Shown piece after piece: positions 1 through 8,201 of a stretch of 47,123 nucleotides of DNA. Position numbers and translations under genes: made by a program. The stretch is from Gemmataceae bacterium (GTDB lineage Bacteria > Planctomycetota > Planctomycetia > Gemmatales > Gemmataceae). Numbering within the stretch: the first letter of the stretch is position 1; every line of letters starts with the position of its first letter. The stretch covers positions 1-47,123 of the forward strand of contig SHZZ01000027.1 in the NCBI GenBank assembly GCA_009692005.1. Reading direction: 5' to 3'. The notes beneath the pieces are model-generated. The model was not told the DNA's origin. It searched no databases and worked only from the letters and a program-made list of their open reading frames with translations.

Positions 1-279
1 GACGGTTTCCTGGCGAAGGAAAACTTGAAGTTCGTGAAGAAAGCGAAGCGTGCTGAGGATGGTCATCGCCGTGTGCCTCCGGGAGTGGAATTGCCAGTGG
101 TGTTGTCGATCCAGGAAGAGCGCGTGGTGCAAAGTGATTGGACGGTGGTATGTGGGAACCGGTGGTTCCAGTTGGATTCGGTGGAGCAGAAGCGGCGGCT
201 GGTGAAGAAAAAGGTGATGGTGTGTCGGCTGTTAAATGGCACGATGCAATTGCAGTATCAGGGCCATGAGCTAAAGTGA
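1..279 (+). CDS. ISNCY-like transposase, C-terminal part (5' end outside window)
   Basis: The frame is open from base 1, so this is a truncated view of a longer gene. The first in-frame TTG at 25 is not a plausible start. The visible 92 residues include an ERVVQSDWTV segment, then NRWFQL and RLLNGTMQLQYQGHEL. This matches my recollection of the beta-rich C-terminal tail of ISNCY/integrase-core transposases, where a line such as 'RVVanDwTv...' follows the DDE catalytic core. The core itself is not in the window, so intactness cannot be judged. It is followed by the terminal repeats of the element. Confidence 0.65.
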   Translation, partial: DGFLAKENLKFVKKAKRAEDGHRRVPPGVELPVVLSIQEERVVQSDWTVVCGNRWFQLDSVEQKRRLVKKKVMVCRLLNGTMQLQYQGHELK

Positions 280-401
280 AAGGAGTTGCCGGAGCGTCCG
301 GTGCGAATGAGGGCGGTGGAACCGGAGAAGGCGGCGAAGTCGAAGCCAGCGTGGAAGCCAAAGGCAGACCACCCCTGGCGTTAGCGGCGCCCGGTGGTGT
401 A

Positions 402-450
402 GGGGCCATTTCTATCTGTGGAAGGATGGGGACATTTCTACCTGTGGAAG
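402..450 (+). repeat. Two tandem copies of an IS terminal motif
   Basis: Two 23-bp copies that differ at two positions start at 402 and 428, 26 bp apart. Each reads GGGG, then C or A, CATTTCTA, then T or C, CTGTGGAAG. They lie about 120 bp after the transposase stop, where the transposase-binding terminus of the element would be expected. Tandem binding motifs inside a terminus are common in IS ends. The role is inferred from position. Confidence 0.55.
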
Positions 451-469
451 ACAGCGTTTGAGTTTTAAC

Positions 470-496
470 TTGACATAATTAGAGCAGGGATATAAG
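470..496 (+). promoter_or_regulatory. Candidate sigma-70-type promoter for the HU gene
   Basis: TTGACA at 470-475 is followed after 15 bp by TATAAG at 491-496. The -35 is perfect and the -10 is good, but the spacer is about 2 bp short. It lies 20 bp beyond the last IS terminal repeat and 64 bp before the HU start codon, so HU transcription may start right next to the IS end. Confidence 0.4.
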
Positions 497-559
497 GTTA
501 AGGCCGTTCGGTAGGCTGGATTTCATATCTCTTTGCCCCGGATTTCAGGAGGGCCGATT

Positions 560-898
560 GTGACCAAAAAAGAAATCGTCAAGCAGATTTCTGACCGCAT
601 CGGCCTTACTCAACTCAAGACCAAGGAAATCGTTCAGCAGACCTTTGATGCCATCGTGGAAACGATGCTCGAAACAGGAAGAATCGAGTTGAGAAATTTT
701 GGCGTGTTCGAGGTCAAGCAGCGCAAGGCGAGGAAGGCCAGGAACCCGCGCACCGGCGAACGAGTCGATGTCCCACCCAAATATGTCGTCACCTTCAAAC
801 CGGGAAAAGAAATGGAAGAGAAGGTGAAACACCTGTCCACCATGGCATTCAACTCGGATGGACAAAAGGCCGTGTCAGGCGGGGATATCTCTAAATAA
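560..898 (+). CDS. HU/IHF-family DNA-bending protein
   Basis: A nucleoid-associated protein of 112 residues that would bind and bend DNA as a dimer. The N-terminal helices (1-38) begin [10 protein letters not shown]. The beta-arm region follows: [13 protein letters not shown] (40-52), then the minor-groove tip RNPRTGE (61-67), which contains the Pro-bearing family signature. A further 20 or so residues beyond the usual 90 form a polar tail. The start is taken as GTG at 560 because CAGGAGGG lies 6-7 nt upstream; the in-frame TTG at 533 has no ribosome-binding site. The gene stands alone between the IS end and a small lipoprotein gene. Which of the planctomycete HU/IHF paralogues it is cannot be told. 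Confidence 0.9.
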   Translation: MTKKEIVKQISDRIGLTQLKTKEIVQQTFDAIVETMLETGRIELRNFGVFEVKQRKARKARNPRTGERVDVPPKYVVTFKPGKEMEEKVKHLSTMAFNSDGQKAVSGGDISK

Positions 899-1105
899 GA
901 AATGCCAAAGGTTTTAAGGCGTTTACCGCCTTGACTATTCGCCCCAGCCTTCCATCTTCCTCTTCCTTCAAGCCGATTTTTCACTTTTACCCTTCCATCA
1001 CTTGGTTTTTGCCTCAAGCTCATAACCCTTACTTTCCGAATATCTACCCAGAGGAATGTTGCCTTTGGCCATTCTTATTACGGCTTGTGATTGGGGGGTT
1101 TCGCA

Positions 1106-1324
1106 ATGAAACGGTATATTCTTCTGGCATCCGTCGGCTTGGCCATCGCTTGCAACACCGGTTGCTTGCTTAATGCCTATTCCTCCGACCCAACCATGCG
1201 GATGAAGGCCCTCATGAACCAATCGGAAGATTTAAGGCAGATTGAGCAAGAATGGGCGCGCATCTGGTTTACCGATCACCCATCGCATCTGACCAACGAG
1301 CGCGTGGACGGCGGGTTGCAATAA
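1106..1324 (+). CDS. Small putative lipoprotein, conserved planctomycete type
   Basis: A 72-residue product. Residues 1-20 form a lipoprotein-like signal with a hydrophobic stretch and candidate lipidation cysteines at 16 and 20. The mature part is short and polar, with the block SEDLRQIEQEW followed by WFTDHPSHLT and a terminal GG. I associate this block with short planctomycete proteins, but no function is known to me. The start is ATG 1106, with a G-rich ribosome-binding stretch (GGGGGG) just upstream, preferred over TTG 1091. It is convergent with the haem-binding protein gene and shares a bidirectional terminator with it. Confidence 0.7.
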   Translation: MKRYILLASVGLAIACNTGCLLNAYSSDPTMRMKALMNQSEDLRQIEQEWARIWFTDHPSHLTNERVDGGLQ

Positions 1325-1343
1325 TCATTGCTTAAAAATTGAG

Positions 1344-1375
1344 ACCTGGCCTTTAAGGAATAAAGGCCAGGTTTT
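1344..1375. terminator. Bidirectional rho-independent terminator
   Basis: A perfect 12-bp stem (ACCTGGCCTTTA at 1344-1355 with TAAAGGCCAGGT at 1361-1372) and a 5-nt loop lie between the convergent genes ending at 1324 and 1353. TTT follows on the + strand, and a broken T-rich run (CTCAATTTTT) follows on the minus strand. The stem contains the stop codon of the minus-strand gene. Confidence 0.75.
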
Positions 1376-4300
1376 GTGCTTTTGTGGAAATCAACAGGCC
1401 TTCTGCCCGCAGGCAAATTTTTAAAGTGGTACTCGCGGGCGAATAGCGAAAATCGACTCTCGCCTCATTCCAACCCTTTTTTAAAACAAGCCGGTTTAGT
1501 TCCGGGGGGAAAGGCTGTAAATTCCCGCCCCATTTTTTCCCTTCTTCGCCATTGATGGAAAGTGTCAAGGGAAAATCCGCCGCGATTTCTACCGGGATGG
1601 ACTGCTGCGCAGGGGAATGGACAAAAAAGCGCAAGGAAAAATTGCCAGTCTTTTTCCCCAAGGCTCCCTGCAAGTCCAAGAAACCACCCCCGGTTGGAAA
1701 AACCAGTATTTCCTGGTTATTTTTTTCCACAGAATCCGAGAAGGCGCTGGCGACAAGGACAGCGCCGGCCAACGACTCGCTGTTCTTTCCCTGTAAAAAA
1801 GCCGCCAGATCGAGGCATTGACCCCAGGTGAACTGCCCGTGGGAAAACTCTGGCATGAGGGATTTATCCGCCGGGCTGATCTTGGAAACTTCCTCCAGGG
1901 GAATGCCAATATCCCTCAAGGTGGCATCGCGAAGGAGCAACTTTTTCCCGTCGCGGTGAACCAGCATTCCCGTGGTCAAGGCGCCGGACTGATGCAACAC
2001 CGTTACGGCCCGGAACCCCAGGGCAATTTCCTGGCTGGGGAAGAGCAAGGATTCCACGATTTTTTTCCCGCTTTGGTTTCCGCAGGCTTGAGTTAAGTCC
2101 GGCCCCAGGGCGCCCCCAACCCCTTGAACCCGGTGGCATGCCAGGCAGGATTGACCGCGGGAGTTCAAGAAAACTTGCAACCCCTGGTCTCGGTCACCGG
2201 AGATTTTCCCATCGGAGGGTAATTGTTTCCACTGGGCTTGCAAAAGTTCACCAAGCGGTTTTTTCAAATCGGGATTCCCGGGCAGAAGCTTTTGTCCAGC
2301 TTCCATCACCAGAGGGAGAATTTCTGGCCCCGCTTTTCCTTCCAACAGTTTGCTGGCCAGAAAATGGGTCCCCGCGGCGCTTGATAAAAGAACTTTCGCA
2401 GCCTCGAGCCGTAATTCCTTATCCGAATGCAAAAGCAACGATCTGGCCAGGGTGAAGGCCGCCTCTTCGCTGATTTTCCTGATGGCCCGAAAGGCCTGCA
2501 GGCGAATGGTGTTATGGTCCTTCCCTTTTTCCTCCTGGACCCGGCCAGCCAATAGCGGAATAAAATCAGGTTTTTTTACCCTTCCCGCCGCCCCAAGCAA
2601 GGCCAGAGTTTCCTCGGGCGGCAGATTTTTATCCTGCAGCAATTCACCCACCTGAGAAATCAAAATGTCAGGGGATTTCTCGTCAAGCGCCTTGAGGGCG
2701 GCAATTCTAAGGACGGGGTCGCCATCTCGAAGGGCCTTGTCAAGAAAGGCGGTGGCCCAGGGGTGGCCGGGCGGGGCCAGCAAGGGCAGGGTCTTGGCCA
2801 GTGCGATTCTAACTTCGGGCGTGTTGTCGGCCAACTTGGTGACTTCTGCCAAAATTGCGCCGCGGTCACGGGGGTTCAAGGGGGGAAGGAATAGTAACGA
2901 CCGCAAAAGCATGGCCTTTTGCCCGCTGGTCAGGTTCGGATTAGCCAGCCAGGCAGGAATGGCCGAGGCGGAATCCGCCGTCTGCAAGGCCACCTGGAAT
3001 TCCAAGGCCTTTTGCAAATCTCTCTTAACGCCGGAATCTCCCGCGGCTAATAAACGATCGAGGCCCTCCTTGCCCGCTGCCCTCAGGGCGGTTCTAAAAG
3101 CCTGAATCACCCTTGGGTTGCCGCCCTCGTAAAACAGCGCGGAGTTGACAAGAATCTCGGCTGTGCCAGGGGCGTTGAGCATTCCCATGGCCCGAATAAC
3201 CGCCGGACGCACCTGGGGCTGTTCGGTTCCCAGTTGCTTCAGCAAGGCGTTGAAAACCGGCTCATTTTTTTTGGGGCAGTACCGTGAAAGGTATTCTGCC
3301 GCTCCCGTTTGCAACTCGGGTATCCCCGACTCGAGCGCTTGCAAGCAGGCTTCTTGAATTTCCTTACCCCAGGCGCCGCCAAGGGAATGAAGAGCCAAAA
3401 CCCTTGCCAGAGGAATTTCATCTTCCTTGCTCAGGATCTTTAAGGCAAAGGTTGGTTCTTTGGCGGCCCTGGTGAATATTTCCTCCTGGCTTTCCTTACG
3501 GCGCCAGTCGTCGTCGCCAATCAGCAGGGCGGTAAGTTTTTCCCAATCGGTTTCGCCCAAGGGACCATTTACCGGTTCATCGGGTTTTTCATTGGGTAAA
3601 AAACGGAGGATTCGCCCTGAAGGCTTGAACTCATCCTTGTACCCTTCCCAGGGTCGGCCCCGGTCCAAAACAAGGAGTGAATTCCCGGGCCCAATGGCCG
3701 CCTGGGCTGGATAAAAACTTCCCACTTCACCCTTGGCAAATGCCTTGGGAGCCGCACGCCCTGCTCCCTCCCCGGTTGGCAGTTGCCAAATTTGAATAAC
3801 CCCCTGGTCCGGAAAAGGCACCAACAGCGCCTCCTCCTGGACTCCGGTGATCTTGGGATTCCCCGATAGGCAGGGGATGCCTGCCCGACCAGGCGCTTTA
3901 AAAACCGCCTTCAAAACAACTTCAAGGTCGCTAGCGCGGCCTTCCTTGGCCTGGTGGTGATTACCGTAATCGGCATCGGGGAAAAATTCATAAAGCCGCG
4001 TTTCCCAGCCGTTCCCTACCGCCACGCGATCCACAACCCATTGCCTGCCATCTCGGGAATGAAAAATATCGGGAACTGGCAAGGCCAGTCCTTCACCGGC
4101 CTTTTCCCACTTCTCTCCTGGAAGCGAGCAAAAAAGGACTCGGTTGGAAAAGCTGGCGGCGGCATTTTCCCGGGCAAAGACTTGCGCCCTCCCATCCAGA
4201 CCTAAGGCCATCCCTTCCAGAGAATAATCCCCGGCCCCCGGGGTTTGCAAGTTCTCGGGTTGGTCAGGGCCGGAAATTTTTCGCCTTTGAAGACTCGTTA

Positions 4301-4679
4301 GGGACAAGGCGTACATCCACTGGCCCCGGAGTTGGAAATCCAGTCCCTGGTCCAATTCCAAAAAAGGCCGGGTTTTAGTAAACCTGCCCTCTTTGCCTGG
4401 GTTTGATAACAGCGTAATCCGGTCCAGGCGAGGTTTTTTTTTGCCGTTTTGGCCCGGCGGACTGAGAGTCTTTTCCAACACCCATACCCCGCCAGCGCCA
4501 TCCAGCCTTACAAGGGCAGGATTTTCCACCAAGGGGTATTCCGCCACCACCTGGAGGGAATACCCCTCCGGGGTTGAAACTTTTGGCGCGCCCTCGGGCG
4601 CTCCAGGGCAATCTCCCTCGGCGAACCAGCAGAAAACCATCGTGACCAAGATCAGGCGAAATTGGAAAGTCTTTTTCAT
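1353..4679 (-). CDS. Giant secreted propeller/HEAT/haem-binding protein (planctomycete membrane-bound dehydrogenase type)
   Basis: 1108 residues with an N-terminal signal peptide (about 1-27). The N-terminal third resembles the six-bladed NHL/sorbosone-dehydrogenase-like propeller found in large planctomycete and verrucomicrobial secreted proteins. The middle (roughly 400-800) is a chain of HEAT-like helical repeats. A c-type haem motif follows, CLACH (C845, C848, H849), then the 'PVC-type' haem-binding domain with LGPDLT and a possible methionine ligand in SLMPEF near 942. About 140 further residues form a beta-rich tail. The likely role is an exported redox protein acting on a sugar or similar substrate; substrate unknown. 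Haem attachment implies export of the chain and a cytochrome c maturation system. It is the last gene of the minus-strand run, 7 bp after the protease gene. Confidence 0.85.
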   Translation of the reverse strand: MKKTFQFRLILVTMVFCWFAEGDCPGAPEGAPKVSTPEGYSLQVVAEYPLVENPALVRLDGAGGVWVLEKTLSPPGQNGKKKPRLDRITLLSNPGKEGRFTKTRPFLELDQGLDFQLRGQWMYALSLTSLQRRKISGPDQPENLQTPGAGDYSLEGMALGLDGRAQVFARENAAASFSNRVLFCSLPGEKWEKAGEGLALPVPDIFHSRDGRQWVVDRVAVGNGWETRLYEFFPDADYGNHHQAKEGRASDLEVVLKAVFKAPGRAGIPCLSGNPKITGVQEEALLVPFPDQGVIQIWQLPTGEGAGRAAPKAFAKGEVGSFYPAQAAIGPGNSLLVLDRGRPWEGYKDEFKPSGRILRFLPNEKPDEPVNGPLGETDWEKLTALLIGDDDWRRKESQEEIFTRAAKEPTFALKILSKEDEIPLARVLALHSLGGAWGKEIQEACLQALESGIPELQTGAAEYLSRYCPKKNEPVFNALLKQLGTEQPQVRPAVIRAMGMLNAPGTAEILVNSALFYEGGNPRVIQAFRTALRAAGKEGLDRLLAAGDSGVKRDLQKALEFQVALQTADSASAIPAWLANPNLTSGQKAMLLRSLLFLPPLNPRDRGAILAEVTKLADNTPEVRIALAKTLPLLAPPGHPWATAFLDKALRDGDPVLRIAALKALDEKSPDILISQVGELLQDKNLPPEETLALLGAAGRVKKPDFIPLLAGRVQEEKGKDHNTIRLQAFRAIRKISEEAAFTLARSLLLHSDKELRLEAAKVLLSSAAGTHFLASKLLEGKAGPEILPLVMEAGQKLLPGNPDLKKPLGELLQAQWKQLPSDGKISGDRDQGLQVFLNSRGQSCLACHRVQGVGGALGPDLTQACGNQSGKKIVESLLFPSQEIALGFRAVTVLHQSGALTTGMLVHRDGKKLLLRDATLRDIGIPLEEVSKISPADKSLMPEFSHGQFTWGQCLDLAAFLQGKNSESLAGAVLVASAFSDSVEKNNQEILVFPTGGGFLDLQGALGKKTGNFSLRFFVHSPAQQSIPVEIAADFPLTLSINGEEGKKWGGNLQPFPPELNRLVLKKGWNEARVDFRYSPASTTLKICLRAEGLLISTKAQNLAFIP

Positions 4680-4686
4680 GGGAGGA

Positions 4687-5493
4687 TCACAGGCCCAGGG
4701 CCGGGGTTACCTCTATCTGTTGTTCTTTCCCATCCCTCAGCACCCGCAGAATAGCTTTTTTTCCTGAAGGATGGTTTTCGCTGGCGTGAAGAAAATCCGC
4801 TGGGGTGATGATCCAACGCTCATTGATGGAAATCAAGGCATCGCCCTTGACCAACCCGGCGGTGGCCGCCGGCCCGCCCGGAACGACCCGTTCAATTTTC
4901 AATCCCGCCGCCTCCTCTGTGGAAAAGGAAAAACCCCAATAACCCCTGGCTGCAGCCACTCCAGGGCCAGCCTTTTTCCCCAAAAGCTGTTTCATCATAT
5001 TTTGCACCGCGTCCAGTGGAACAAAACCATTGGGCTCAAACGAGATCTTTTCCTTTTGGTAATCCAGGGTGACCTTGTAGCGGGCAAAAAAAGAATGGCC
5101 GACAATCCCTTCGATCGGTCCAAAGAACCGCGACATGGCGCTCACCGTCGGGTGATCCATAATCATCACGGCAACCTCCACAGGTTCGAGATCGCCCACG
5201 CGCATCGATTTCACTTTGGCCTGTCCCGCGGCGCCAAAGGGCGTGGGCCCTAGACCCTTGTTCGACACTCCCGCTTCCTTGGCCAGCTTATTGGTCACCA
5301 GAGTAATGGGCGCGCCGGTGTCGAATACCAGACGAAATGGCCCTTTGTCATTGACCTTTACGGCGACGACAATGTGCCCGGTTTTCAGAATCTCCATGGG
5401 CACAACCACTGGGAATGGTTTGGTTTCCGGCGGCCAGGCCAGCGCCGCCGTGAAGCTCAAAAAAACCAGGAACAAAGCAATTGGTGTTTTCAT
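4687..5493 (-). CDS. Secreted retropepsin-like aspartyl protease with C-terminal PDZ domain (copy 1)
   Basis: 268 residues. A signal peptide (1-19) precedes a retropepsin-type domain with the active-site motif FDTGAPITL (D58-T59-G60). Retropepsin-like bacterial proteases carry one such motif per chain and work as dimers. A PDZ domain occupies about 175-265 (GGPAATAGLVKGDALISING-type core, here ending ISINERW). The neighbouring gene at 5596-6444 has the same architecture, so the pair looks like a tandem duplication with considerable divergence. The substrate is unknown. The expected place of action is the periplasm or the cell surface. Confidence 0.8.
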   Translation of the reverse strand: MKTPIALFLVFLSFTAALAWPPETKPFPVVVPMEILKTGHIVVAVKVNDKGPFRLVFDTGAPITLVTNKLAKEAGVSNKGLGPTPFGAAGQAKVKSMRVGDLEPVEVAVMIMDHPTVSAMSRFFGPIEGIVGHSFFARYKVTLDYQKEKISFEPNGFVPLDAVQNMMKQLLGKKAGPGVAAARGYWGFSFSTEEAAGLKIERVVPGGPAATAGLVKGDALISINERWIITPADFLHASENHPSGKKAILRVLRDGKEQQIEVTPALGL

Positions 5494-5595
5494 GGATGGT
5501 TACCGTTCGGTGTCGGTTTTGCAGAGCGGGCAGCTTCAGGCGGTTGTTTCTTTGCCTTGTGGGGAACTGAAAAAAACCGGTAAACAGTTGCCATG

Positions 5596-6444
5596 TCAGA
5601 ATCCTTCTTCCCAGGAAACTTCCAGCGTTACTTTCTTCCCAGCTCTTTCCACCAGGACGGAAAAAGGCTTATCGGAAGAGGTATCGAGAGTTTTTTTTCT
5701 CAGCGCTTCAAACGAACTGACTTTTTGGCCATTGAAGAAAAGAAGAATGTCCCCTTTTTGAAACCCGCTTTGCATCGCCGCGGTTCCGGGAAAAACCCTG
5801 CCCACTAGCAATTGGCCCTCTTTGTCCAAGAGTTCCAACCCCAAGGCCCCGCGGGCCCGCGGAGGCAACGGCGGTTTCATCCCCATGAGGGCGCCAAAGG
5901 TTTTCATTATCGATCCGACGACTTCCAACCCGCCGGCGCTTGACTTGCCCTTTCCCCCAATGCCGAGTGGTCTCTTCGGCTCGAAATCTAACGGCGTCCA
6001 AATCATGCGGTCGCGGGTCAAATCAATTTCTATCCGGTGCCGGGCCAGCAAGTCATAACCAATCAAGCCATGCAGTTCCATTCCAGCCATGGCCATGCCA
6101 TTCATTCCCTTGAGCTGGAAAGGCGTTTCCAGTCGGAGTTTTGTCTTGGGAATGACCAAGCCCCCTTCCAACTCAAAATGCTCCACCTGGCACCAAAGGT
6201 TTTCATCCCCCTTCAGCCCGATTTTTTTAGCAGCTTCCTCCGCCAGAAAGGTGACCGGCGCTCCCGTGTCCACGATCAGATTGAACGGCCCCTTCCCTTC
6301 CACCTTGGCGCGAACCACCAGATGTACCGAGGTGGAAAGGCGGTAGGGGACTTCGAAAGATCGCCGTGCCGCCCCTTGGCCCTGGACAGACCAGGCCAGT
6401 GATGCGCCAAAAAACAATAACAGTGCGAGACGCAGAATAGTCAT
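5596..6444 (-). CDS. Secreted retropepsin-like aspartyl protease with C-terminal PDZ domain (copy 2)
   Basis: 282 residues with the same plan as its downstream neighbour: signal peptide (1-23), retropepsin-like domain with VDTGAPVTF (D59-T60-G61), then a PDZ domain (about 195-280; FPGTAAMQSGFQKGDILLFF). A segment GLIGYDLLARHRIEIDL in the protease domain corresponds to IVGHSFFARYKVTLDY in copy 1, supporting common descent. The gene starts at ATG 6444, 16 bp after the NIPSNAP gene, and may be co-transcribed with it. PDZ domains in such proteins usually bind C-termini or regulate the protease; here that is inference. Confidence 0.8.
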   Translation of the reverse strand: MTILRLALLLFFGASLAWSVQGQGAARRSFEVPYRLSTSVHLVVRAKVEGKGPFNLIVDTGAPVTFLAEEAAKKIGLKGDENLWCQVEHFELEGGLVIPKTKLRLETPFQLKGMNGMAMAGMELHGLIGYDLLARHRIEIDLTRDRMIWTPLDFEPKRPLGIGGKGKSSAGGLEVVGSIMKTFGALMGMKPPLPPRARGALGLELLDKEGQLLVGRVFPGTAAMQSGFQKGDILLFFNGQKVSSFEALRKKTLDTSSDKPFSVLVERAGKKVTLEVSWEEGF

Positions 6445-6460
6445 TGCCCTGCTTGGCTCC

Positions 6461-6907
6461 TTATTTCAAAGGGGAATAATCGGTCGGGTTGAGATAAACC
6501 GAATCCGCCTTTTTAACCAGCTTTCCAGCTTTCTCGGAAGCATCGCGGGCAGCGTGCCAGGCCGGGTCTTCTCGAAACCCTTTCCAAGACTTGTCTGCAG
6601 CTTCCTTGCTCGGGTAGGCCAGAATGTAAACCAGCACTTCCTCCGCCTTGGCCGCATCAGTCGGTTTCCAATAACCCACATTGGTTATGCCATGCTTTTC
6701 AAAAAGCTTCAAAGTGTGGTCGCGAAACCTGGCGTGCAGGGCCTCGATCTTCCCGGGGTTGGCGTAATAGGTCCGCATTTCAAATACACGATTGTCCTTG
6801 GCGATCACTTTTCGGCTTTCCTGGCTGGAGGAGAAAAGGGGAAACCCCAGGACTGCCAGGGCAATCCCGGAAAACAGGATTCTAGAAAAACGAACAGAAG
6901 GCAACAT
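6461..6907 (-). CDS. Exported NIPSNAP-family protein
   Basis: 148 residues from ATG 6907, chosen because GGAGAT stands 5 nt upstream; an upstream in-frame start at 6997 would run into the preceding gene and would bury the signal peptide. Residues 1-28 form a signal peptide. The rest is one NIPSNAP-type ferredoxin-like fold with the family opening FEMRTYYANPGK, followed by FRDHTLKLFEKHGI, VGYWKP and a YILAYPS strand. NIPSNAP domains bind or turn over small molecules in several contexts, but no activity is established for this secreted group. Next to a PQQ-propeller gene and two proteases. Confidence 0.85.
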   Translation of the reverse strand: MLPSVRFSRILFSGIALAVLGFPLFSSSQESRKVIAKDNRVFEMRTYYANPGKIEALHARFRDHTLKLFEKHGITNVGYWKPTDAAKAEEVLVYILAYPSKEAADKSWKGFREDPAWHAARDASEKAGKLVKKADSVYLNPTDYSPLK

Positions 6908-6929
6908 GGAAATCTCCAATAAAAAAGGG

Positions 6930-8174
6930 TTAGTTGGCGGGTGAACCGATGCAAAACAGGTGGTTTTTCCCGCGCAGGAACAGGCGGTCATTGGCAATTG
7001 CCGGGGTGGCCGAGATCGGTTCCCCCATCGAGTTCTTGTTCAGGAGCTTGAAATCCGCCGCTGCGGAATAAATGTAGACCTCGCCGGTTTCGGAAAAGAC
7101 CATTATCTTCCCGTCGACCAAAAGCGGGGAAGCAGTCACCGGGCTTTCCAGCCTTTCCGACCAGACTTCCTTTCCCGTGGCAGCCAAGTTGCACATGGCC
7201 TGACCTTTGTCATTGACGCTGAAGAGGTACTCGCCGTACCCAAGCATGGAAGGGACATAGGGAAAAATCTTGCGATTTTCCCAGGCCAGGTTGGTGGCGG
7301 TGACATCGCCCTTGCCCCCGAGGCGGACCGCAATGAGATGGCGGTCGCCCGCGCCATCGCCGCTGCAAGCGAAGACCACGCCACCGGCCACGACCGGGGA
7401 AGCCACCGTGCGCAAAGGCATTTTGGAAAAGGTCCAGGTGTAGTTCCAGTTTTCCAGACCGCTGTCGGGGTTGTAGCTGGTGATGCCTGCCGTGGTGGTG
7501 ACGAGAAGTTCAACTCCGTTGGCGGTGGCATTCAAGCAAGGTGTGGAATAACAAGCGCGGAAAGCTTTCCTCGGCATCTCCCACACGGTTTTTCCCGTCT
7601 TGGCATCCAGCGCCATCAACTGAGCGCTGCCATCCTGGTCGTTATTGAAAAGCACCTTGTTCCCCACAACGATGGGGCTGTGGCCGGGCCCGTGCTGGCT
7701 GGTGTACCCGCCCAGGTCGCGCTTCCAGATTTCCTTGCCCTGGAAATCATGGGCATAAAGGGCAATCGCCTGGCCATCCCAGATCAGGGAGTAAACGCGT
7801 TCGCCATCAGTGGCCGGTGTGCAGGAAGCCAAGGTATTCCTGATATGCGTTTTGGCCTTGGCGCCAGAGAAGTTCTTCTTCCAGACCTCCTTGCCGGTTT
7901 CCGTGTCCAGGCAGGCGAGTGTTCGCGTGGAACCATCCCCGGCGGAAGAATGGAGGAATAAACGATTGTTCCAAATGACCGGTGAGGAGTTTCCGATTCC
8001 TGCCAGGGGAGTTTTCCAGATGACTCCCTGCTTATCAGAGAATTTCATGGGGATTTTTTTGCTGGCTGACACGCCGGTGCCGTTGGGCCCGCGAAAGCGT
8101 TCCCAGTTTTCAAAAGCGATTGAAAGGGCAGGCACAAACAACAACGCCGCCAAAAGCAGCCAGAATCGTCGCAT
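6930..8174 (-). CDS. Exported PQQ-like beta-propeller protein
   Basis: 414 residues with a signal peptide (1-20) and then the WERFRGPNGTG opening that typically precedes planctomycete PQQ-like propellers. Repeated blades carry the signature of aliphatic strand plus 'LDaKTGKtvW' (for example CLDTETGKEVWKK, LMALDAKTGKTVWEMP, NLAATGKEVWSE). These repeats resemble those of PQQ-dependent dehydrogenases and of BamB. No PQQ-dehydrogenase catalytic domain or cytochrome motif is present, so a structural or binding role is as likely as catalysis. The NIPSNAP start lies 22 bp downstream, consistent with one transcript. Confidence 0.85.
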   Translation of the reverse strand: MRRFWLLLAALLFVPALSIAFENWERFRGPNGTGVSASKKIPMKFSDKQGVIWKTPLAGIGNSSPVIWNNRLFLHSSAGDGSTRTLACLDTETGKEVWKKNFSGAKAKTHIRNTLASCTPATDGERVYSLIWDGQAIALYAHDFQGKEIWKRDLGGYTSQHGPGHSPIVVGNKVLFNNDQDGSAQLMALDAKTGKTVWEMPRKAFRACYSTPCLNATANGVELLVTTTAGITSYNPDSGLENWNYTWTFSKMPLRTVASPVVAGGVVFACSGDGAGDRHLIAVRLGGKGDVTATNLAWENRKIFPYVPSMLGYGEYLFSVNDKGQAMCNLAATGKEVWSERLESPVTASPLLVDGKIMVFSETGEVYIYSAAADFKLLNKNSMGEPISATPAIANDRLFLRGKNHLFCIGSPAN

Positions 8175-8201
8175 GAGAAACTCCTAAAGAATATTGACCA
8201 A

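Larger units (their letters stand above)
1..450 (+). mobile_element. Right end of an ISNCY-like insertion sequence (partial)
   Basis: The window opens inside a transposase reading frame that ends at 279. About 120 bp of noncoding sequence follow, finishing in two tandem copies of a terminal-type motif (402-424 and 428-450). Only the 3' part of the element is visible; its left end lies outside the window. Assignment to the ISNCY group rests on recognising the transposase C-terminus and is moderately sure. The exact outer boundary and target duplication cannot be set from one end. Confidence 0.6.

Noticed and set aside
916-932. AAGGCG/CGCCTT hairpin after the HU gene as terminator
   Set aside because: Only a 6-bp stem with no T-run; too weak to list as terminator.
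6960-7961. 333-residue + strand ORF antisense to the PQQ propeller gene
   Set aside because: Fully antisense to a gene with clear repeats and signal peptide; composition is that of a shadow frame.
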